In this document: positions 60,101-64,000 of the stretch, piece after piece
Layout of the letters: every line of letters starts with the position of its first letter
How positions within the stretch are numbered: position 1 is the first letter of the stretch
NCBI GenBank assembly: GCA_905221605.1
Contig: CAJNDS010002270.1
Location: forward strand, 1 to 64,000
Direction of reading: 5' to 3'
Source: Symbiodinium natans
Taxonomy: Eukaryota; Sar; Dinophyceae; Suessiales; Symbiodiniaceae
DNA length: 64,000 nt
Notes under the pieces: generated by a model
The model's database searches: none
What the model saw: the letters and a program-made list of their open reading frames with translations, nothing else
What the model was told of the DNA's origin: nothing
Translations under genes and position numbers: made by a program

Positions 60101-63100
60101 TTGGCAGCCCAGCGGCTCCCTTTCCCTTTTTGTTTGGTTCAAGGTTCCCTGAAAAAAGTACCCTAAACCCTAAACCCTAAACCCTAAACCCGAATTAAGC
60201 CCTAAACCCTACTCCCCCCGAAAACGGGTGCGTGCCCTTACTATACTATGGTTACTGGGCTGCCCAGGCTTCAAAGCCCTCTTCTACAACCGGCGGAGCG
60301 AGCATTTTGTCCTCCTGTCCTTCGACTTCCTCCTAGAAGAGAGTCCAGACCTTTCTTGGGAAGATGTGTTGATTTGGGTGGTTTTTCGTGCCTGCGGACA
60401 CCGCGGAAGATATACTTTTTTTGTGCTCTGGCACCTAGAAACCGTGAGGCCCTCCTAAACCCTAAGGCCAGCCCTAAATCCGTACTTACACTCTAAGCCA
60501 AAGTCCCATGAGCAGGAGTGGATACCTGCGCCGGCAAAGCTCTCTACAGATGATCCCTTCAAATGTATACACTTCCAGTCCGAACCTTGGGGAATATGAT
60601 TGGGTTTTTGGATGTTCCCCGTTCTACTAAGTCCTTCATAAGGATAATTGATAGTAGCCCCCATTATCATCCCTTTAAGGACTGTGAGCAGAAGTGGGGA
60701 ACATCCCACATTGGGTTTAGGCTTCTTGGGGGGCGTAGGGCTTGGGGATCTGCAGACCCTAAACCCCAAACCCCAAACTCTAAACCTCAACCCCAAAACC
60801 CTTACACCCTCAAACCCTCAAACCCTAAATCCCTAAACCCCAATGCCCAAACCCTAAACCCTAAACCCCAAACCCCTCAACCTCCCACAAGGAACTTTGT
60901 TCTTTCCAGTACGGCGGCAGACGTTTTGGCAGCCCTTGGTTTGGCGGCCTGTGTGGTGGTAGAGGTGCCTGTTTTGTTTTTTTGGGTTTAGGGTTTAGGG
61001 TTTAGGGTTTAGGGTTTAGGGTTTAGGGTTAGGGTTTAGGGTTTAGGGTTTAGGGTTTAGGGTTTAGGGTTTAGGGTTTAGCTTTTCGGGTTAGGGTTTA
61101 GGGTTTAGGGTTTCAGGGGACAGAGGTGCTCATGTGGTGGCAGACATGGAAGAGCCATCACATTCAGTCCTTTGTCTTCAACGTCTACCGGATCGTCAGC
61201 TTGATTCAGGTTGTTGGAGGCATTGCGTATCTTGCTCCTGGGTCGCAGAGTCAGCAGTTGTTGTTCCGCCTCAACATGTCTCAACGAGGTACATGAACCT
61301 CTCGGTTCTTTATTTGTGGCGACTATTTATTCTTATCATCATCACTTTGTTCATTCTGATTAATATTCTTATTGTGTATAAATTGATTGTGTGTGGGGGG
61401 GGGTGCGAGGTTCAAGGAACACCATTTGTTGCGGGTTAATGCCTCAGGTTTAGGTTTGGGTTTAGGGTTTAGGGTTTAGGAGGGTTTACGGTTTAGGGCT
61501 TAGGGCTTAGGGCTTAGGATTTCAGATTTAGGGTTCAGGGTACCCCAGACACCCATCTCTTCTCCAAAGCACGGTTCGCTCATGTCCACCCAATGGCAGG
61601 CGACTGCTCTGGTGCAGCTCCAAATGGGTTAAGGGTTTAGGGTTTAGGGTTTAGGCTTACGGGTGGCGATGGTATCATAGGGGCGGGCTTCCGGCTCAGG
61701 ATTGTCTATTGTAAGCATGCGCCCCTTCTGGATTGACACATTCGTCGATGTAGAAGCATACCCCGTTGCCCAAGGGTAGTCCCTACCTTCCTGCTTTTGG
61801 TTAGGACTTCATTGCCACCTGCTTTGTATCACTAGTGGTGGTTTGCAGCGAACCCGTGCGCAACTTACCCTTCTAAAGTGTAGCGTCTCAACATCCCCCC
61901 CCCCCCCCACCCCCAGACCAGGATTTTCCCCATTTCGTTGCCATTTAAACTTTCATATACACACACACACATCTACCCAAACGTATTCGTTATTTGCTGA
62001 TATTGTTTCCTTAGTAGCTGAGTGATCCCACTTTACGCTTTTTTGGATACTAAATTCCCCTAGAGAACTGAAAGTGTACACTATTTTGGGGCTTATGAAC
62101 TCAGCAACTAAGTGTTTCTGTTTGAGCCAACGGTGTTGTGAGGCTTTGTATGCCGTCCTTGCCGGAGCAGTCGACCGTCTCAGCGACAAGCTCCGGGAGT
62201 TCGCCTCCCTTTCTGGCACGGTTGTGGACTTCCCGCCGCTGGGGATGGATTAGGGTTTAGGGTTTTGGGTTTAGGGTTTAGGGTTTGCGGCTTTCATGAT
62301 GCTCATGGCCTGGGGGTTCCAGGGCGGCGGTGGACTCTCTAAGCTTTAGGAGCCGGCCAAGGCGTATGCAGTGCCTGGTATGAGCCGAAGGGTCCATATA
62401 TCCATATAGTATATAAGGTTTAAGGTTTAGGGTTTAGGGTTTAGGGTTTGGGGTTTAGGGTTTAGGGTTTAGGGTGATCTGGGCATTTCCCAACAGTAGG
62501 GTCCGCGGGATCGCCTCATCTCCTTTTTGGAATTGACCCCCCCAATGGCTACCCCGAATGGTTGGAAACCCGCATGTGCGAAACCCTAAACCTTACACCC
62601 TATGCCCTCAACCCCAACCCTAAACCCCAAACCCCAAACACTACACCCTAAACCCCAAACCCTAAACCCTGAACCCTAAACCGTCAGGCCAGGGAACCTC
62701 ACCGACGCGGCCCAGGGTCGCCTCGAGGTCATGAGCGATGTCTACCGCCTCACTGAGGATGCCGACCAACTGCCCCCCGTCTAGGTACTGGTTTAGGTTT
62801 AGGGTTTAGGGTTTAGGGCTTAGGGCTTAGGGTTTAGGGCTTAGGGCTTAGGGTTTAGGTTTAGAGTTCAGGGTTCAGGGTTTGGGGTTTAGGGTTTATC
62901 GCCTCACTGAGGATGCCGACACACTGCCCCCGCCCCCCGACAAACCGGAAGATCCCGTTTAGGGGTTTAGGGTTTTAGGGTTCAGGGATCACGGCAGTGC
63001 CCAGTGGGTGTATTCGTAATAACATTCCAAGCTCTAAATCGGGTACGGTTAGTCCAAAGAACCTTCAAGTAAGCCTGTGCCACATCCAAACCCTAAACCC

Positions 63101-63515
63101 TAAACCCTAAACCCTAAACAACCCTAAACCCTAAGCCCTAAAACCCTAAAACCCTAAACCCTCAATTCCGTTCCGGCGTTCCGTTCCGAAGGCACAGGGT
63201 GGCCAATGCCCTCCCCTGCCTCTACCAGCTCATGCCCGTTTGATACGTAGTACCTACACACACATGCAGTCCCCCAGGTAACTAAACCCGAAACCTTAAA
63301 CCCTAAACCCCGAACCCTAAACCCTAATTAAACTCTAAACCCTAAACCCCAAACCCCAAACCCTAAACCCTAAACCCCAAACCCCAAACCCTAAACCCTA
63401 AACCCCAAACCCTAAACCCTGAACCCCAAACCAAATCAAGAGGTTTCGGTGGACGCAGTGGCTGTGCTTCTGGTACCTGTTGCTGGGCCTGCAGCCCAAA
63501 GAGTTCCAAGAGCTT
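57175..63515 (+). CDS. Polycystin-2-like channel gene, copy 2 (runs off toward the right edge)
   Basis: The gene starts at ATG 57175 in context GCGCCATGG. N-terminal exons are 57175-57260 (MDGVSPAAQTADTNAAQEEF), 57359-57396 (GEEPSKLTGELF), 57514-57611 (RNQLSGVTKETNEHEELGSV) and 58170-58250 (ALREAQAVADSEAAESTFVT). Then come S1 (58395-58499 and 59194-59252), the extracellular domain (59641-60103, 60268-60340, 60513-60598), S2 (60892-60964), S3 (61126-61239) and pieces up to the exon at 63443 before S4. S5, the pore and S6 would lie beyond 64000. It is paralogous to 12640-20755 and in the same orientation. Whether a complete gene exists outside the window is unknown. The N-terminal exons are inferred from frame and edges and have no visible match in copy 1. 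Confidence 0.82.
57393..57490. repeat. TTTAGGG tract starting at an exon donor
   Basis: The exon end CTGTTCAG meets GTTTAGGG directly, so the first telomeric unit supplies the donor GT. About 13 units. Confidence 0.9.
57630..57745. repeat. Interstitial TTTAGGG tract
   Basis: About 16 units, ending at the left edge of a family-M element. Confidence 0.9.
57742..57820. mobile_element. Family M element
   Basis: It runs TTACTACTGTTTGCTTCAGA ... TTCTGGAGCAAATAGTAG, inverted ends, about 79 bases. Confidence 0.7.
57997..58169. mobile_element. Family M element at the start of a polycystin exon
   Basis: It runs ACCAATTGCTTAAGAACCCC ... GTGGTTCTTAAGCAAATAGTAG, 173 bases, with repeated GGGATTATA-like units inside. 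Its TAG end abuts the exon reading EALREAQAVADSEAAESTFV. Confidence 0.75.
58500..59193 (+). other. Copy-2-specific intron (GC-AG) filled with telomeric repeats
   Basis: Copy 1 reads straight through CTCTTGTGCGCCAGTCTC. Copy 2 reads CTCTTGTGCGCGA, then GC..., and resumes after CTAG with GTCTCGTTGTGACTCTCATC. Joining GCGA to GTCTC restores the frame (A-S-L-V-V-T-L-I-Y). The 694-base insert contains TTTAGGG (58505-58630), a possible family-M copy, and CCCTAAA tracts (58855-58905, 59035-59125). Confidence 0.82.
59194..59252 (+). CDS. Polycystin copy 2, S1 piece
   Basis: It encodes SLVVTLIYWLLFVYSQAVHQ and is nearly identical to 12846-12902. It ends at CA|GC as in copy 1. Confidence 0.82.
59280..59362. 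repeat. Interstitial TTTAGGG tract
   Basis: About 12 perfect units in the intron before the extracellular-domain exon, followed by a family-J element (59366-59462). Confidence 0.92.
59641..60103 (+). CDS. Polycystin copy 2, extracellular-domain exon
   Basis: 463 bases, the same length as 13046-13508. It reads NSAVAWEIRATFQNLDGNVL ... PQLWMDIIYNESCSHGATRR ... TYWLDISQDLGAILVHLSHL. It starts after GCATAG|GAAC and ends at TTCTTG|GCAG, so the donor is GC where copy 1 has GT. Confidence 0.9.
60104..60267 (+). mobile_element. Intron formed by family A element with CCCTAAA core
   Basis: It runs GCAGCCCAGCGGCTCCCTTT ... GTTACTGGGCTGCCCAG, 164 bases, with a short CCCTAAA tract at 60163-60190. It is the positional equivalent of 13509-13655. 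Confidence 0.88.
60268..60340 (+). CDS. Polycystin copy 2, small exon
   Basis: It encodes FKALFYNRRSEHFVLLSFDF then LLE. It matches 13656-13726 and then diverges. Confidence 0.82.
60513..60598 (+). CDS. Polycystin copy 2, small exon
   Basis: The frame SGYLRRQSSLQMIPSNVYTS then SPNLG matches 14043-14116. Confidence 0.72.
60608..60709. mobile_element. Family D element, copy 7 (polycystin intron)
   Basis: It runs TTGGATGTTCCCCGTTCTAC ... GAAGTGGGGAACATCCCA. It lies in the same intron as the D element at 14405 in copy 1. Confidence 0.78.
60892..60964 (+). CDS. Polycystin copy 2, S2 exon
   Basis: 73 bases after CACAAG|GAAC, reading NFVLSSTAADVLAALGLAAC then VVVE, ending at AGAG|GTGC. Confidence 0.84.
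60965..61125 (+). other. S2-S3 intron with 8-base flanking repeat and TTTAGGG core
   Basis: AGAGGTGC occurs at both borders (60961-60968 and 61122-61129). Splicing between AGAG|GTGC copies gives a GT-AG intron of 161 bases made almost only of TTTAGGG units. Confidence 0.84.
61126..61239 (+). CDS. Polycystin copy 2, S3 exon
   Basis: It encodes VLMWWQTWKSHHIQSFVFNV then YRIVSLIQVVGGIAYLAP, 114 bases as in copy 1. Confidence 0.85.
61240..62009. other. Intron with AT-rich, TTTAGGG and C-run segments
   Basis: An AT-rich stretch (61310-61395) translates as a hydrophobic Ile/Leu run but looks non-coding. TTTAGGG sequence lies at 61450-61520 and 61630-61655. A C-run is at 61893-61910. Confidence 0.5.
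62010..62112 (+). mobile_element. Family B element, copy in polycystin copy 2
   Basis: It runs CCTTAGTAGCTGAGTGATCC ... GAACTCAGCAACTAAG with an intact middle, 30 bases before the next exon. Copy 1 has a family-E element in this intron instead. Confidence 0.87.
62143..62248 (+). CDS. Polycystin copy 2, exon between S3 and S4
   Basis: After GTTGTGAG|G the frame reads ALYAVLAGAVDRLSDKLREF then ASLSGTVVDFPPLG. It matches 16911-17021. Confidence 0.77.
62690..62781 (+). CDS. Polycystin copy 2, small exon
   Basis: The frame NLTDAAQGRLEVMSDVYRLT then EDADQLPP matches 17750-17850. Its last part is duplicated at 62900. Confidence 0.7.
62746..62928. repeat. Exon segment duplicated on both sides of a TTTAGGG tract
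   Basis: A 21-base identity (62746-62766 and 62900-62920, coding RLTEDAD) extends with small changes to CTGCCCCC. The tract between is TTTAGGG/CTTAGGG. Splicing at TGAG|GATG in both copies would remove the insert as a GA-AG intron and leave one copy of the segment. Confidence 0.85.
63300..63430. repeat. Mixed CCCTAAA/CCCCAAA tract
   Basis: About 18 units ending before the exon at 63443. It resembles the mixed tract at 18650-18845 of copy 1, but lies one exon earlier. Confidence 0.88.
63443..63512 (+). CDS. Polycystin copy 2, membrane exon before S4
   Basis: After ATCAAGAG|G the frame reads RFRWTQWLCFWYLLLGLQPK then EFQEL. It matches 18267-18342. Confidence 0.74.
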
Positions 63516-63516
63516 A

Positions 63517-63775
63517 GGGTTCAGGGTTGAGGGTTTAGGGTTAGGGTTTTAGGGTTGTGGGTTGAGGGTTTAGGGATTAGGGTTTTAGGGTTGAGGGTTT
63601 AGGGTTTAGGGTTGAGGGTTTAGGGTTGAGGGTTTTAGGGTTTAGGGTTTAGGGTTCAGGGTTAAGTAAGGGTTGAGGGTTTAGGGTTTAGGGTTGTGGG
63701 TTGAGGGTTTTAGGGTTGTGGGTTGAGGGTTTAGGGTTTAGGGTTTAGGGTTCAGGGTTAAGTAAGGGTTAGTGC
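63517..63775. repeat. Higher-order telomere-like repeat (TTTAGGG/TTGAGGG/TTGTGGG)
   Basis: Variant 7-base units form longer blocks. TTCAGGGTTAAGTAAGGGTT occurs at 63656 and 63751, and GGGTTGTGGGTTGAGGGTTT several times. Confidence 0.85.
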
Positions 63776-63837
63776 TGCATCAGCCCCGAACCTCTTGGTT
63801 GTTAGAAGGGAATGAGGGAATGAGTTACCCTTTTATT

Positions 63838-63921
63838 CCATATATGTATATATGTTATATACATATATAGCCACATATATATATATACATATATATATAT
63901 ATGGTCACCCCCCCCCCCCCC
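63838..63921. repeat. TA microsatellite and C-run
   Basis: Alternating ATATAT and ACATAT units run to 63902, followed by GGTCA and 14 C. No exon is visible from 63780 to the window end. Confidence 0.85.
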
Positions 63922-64000
63922 AATGGACCCACCGCGGGCCTTGATCTTTGCAAAAGTACCGCAAATACCGATAAAACCTATGCTGTCTGGTGATTTTCCG

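Noticed and set aside
61134-61439. 101-codon frame ending in an Ile/Leu-rich helix
   Set aside because: Its start overlaps the polycystin S3 exon in another phase, and the hydrophobic part comes from an AT-rich intron stretch.
1-64000. CRISPR-like arrays
   Set aside because: The repeated units are 7-base telomeric repeats or dispersed inverted-repeat elements. There are no regular repeat-spacer arrays, and the genome is eukaryotic.

Overview
The window is the left end of a nuclear eukaryotic chromosome. It opens with a terminal array of the 7-base telomere unit CCCTAAA. Small fragments of protein-coding sequence then run through the whole 64 kb, and almost every gap between them holds an interstitial tract of the same telomere unit (CCCTAAA or TTTAGGG) or a short inverted-repeat element, or both. 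The TTTAGGG-type telomere, the many tiny exons, AG|G acceptors, GC donors beside GT donors, and short terminal-inverted-repeat elements with splice sites inside them together suggest an alveolate. A dinoflagellate or syndinian relative with introner elements is most likely. No rRNA or spliced leader was seen to fix the taxon.

Layout. 1-2300: telomere, degenerate telomeric sequence and no convincing gene. 2344-3975: an intron-poor, multi-pass membrane protein with a proline-rich tail, function unknown. 4-12 kb: short exon candidates, a Gly/Cys repeat protein (8657-9070), and mobile-element families A, B, D, K and O. 12.6-20.8 kb: a polycystin-2-like (PKD2/TRPP) cation channel gene split into at least 13 exons, running from S1 through the extracellular domain to the pore (FRVLMGDFDF) and S6. 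21-57 kb: many short plus-strand and a few minus-strand exon candidates from several unrecognised genes, some with stop codons that mark gene ends (26961, 35451, 42088, 48037, 49897). 57.2-63.5 kb: a second, paralogous polycystin gene. It starts at an ATG (57175) and runs off the window before S5 and the pore. The right edge is degenerate telomeric repeat.

The main result is a system of intron creation. At least fifteen families of roughly 80-200 base elements with terminal inverted repeats are scattered through the window, and several sit exactly at exon junctions (A at 13509 and 60104, E at 41945, M at 54934 and 57997, B at 8116). Their ends carry GT or GC and AG. Telomeric tracts lie inside introns and often in the middle of these elements. 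Comparing the two polycystin copies shows one exon uninterrupted in copy 1 but split in copy 2 by a 694-base GC-AG intron filled with telomeric repeats. Another intron is flanked in both copies by an 8-base direct repeat that supplies AG at one side and GT at the other. This looks like intron gain by insertion with target-site duplication, followed or accompanied by telomeric repeat insertion.

Exon calls outside the two polycystin genes rest on open frame, amino-acid texture and splice-like edges only. They were not tested against transcripts or databases.
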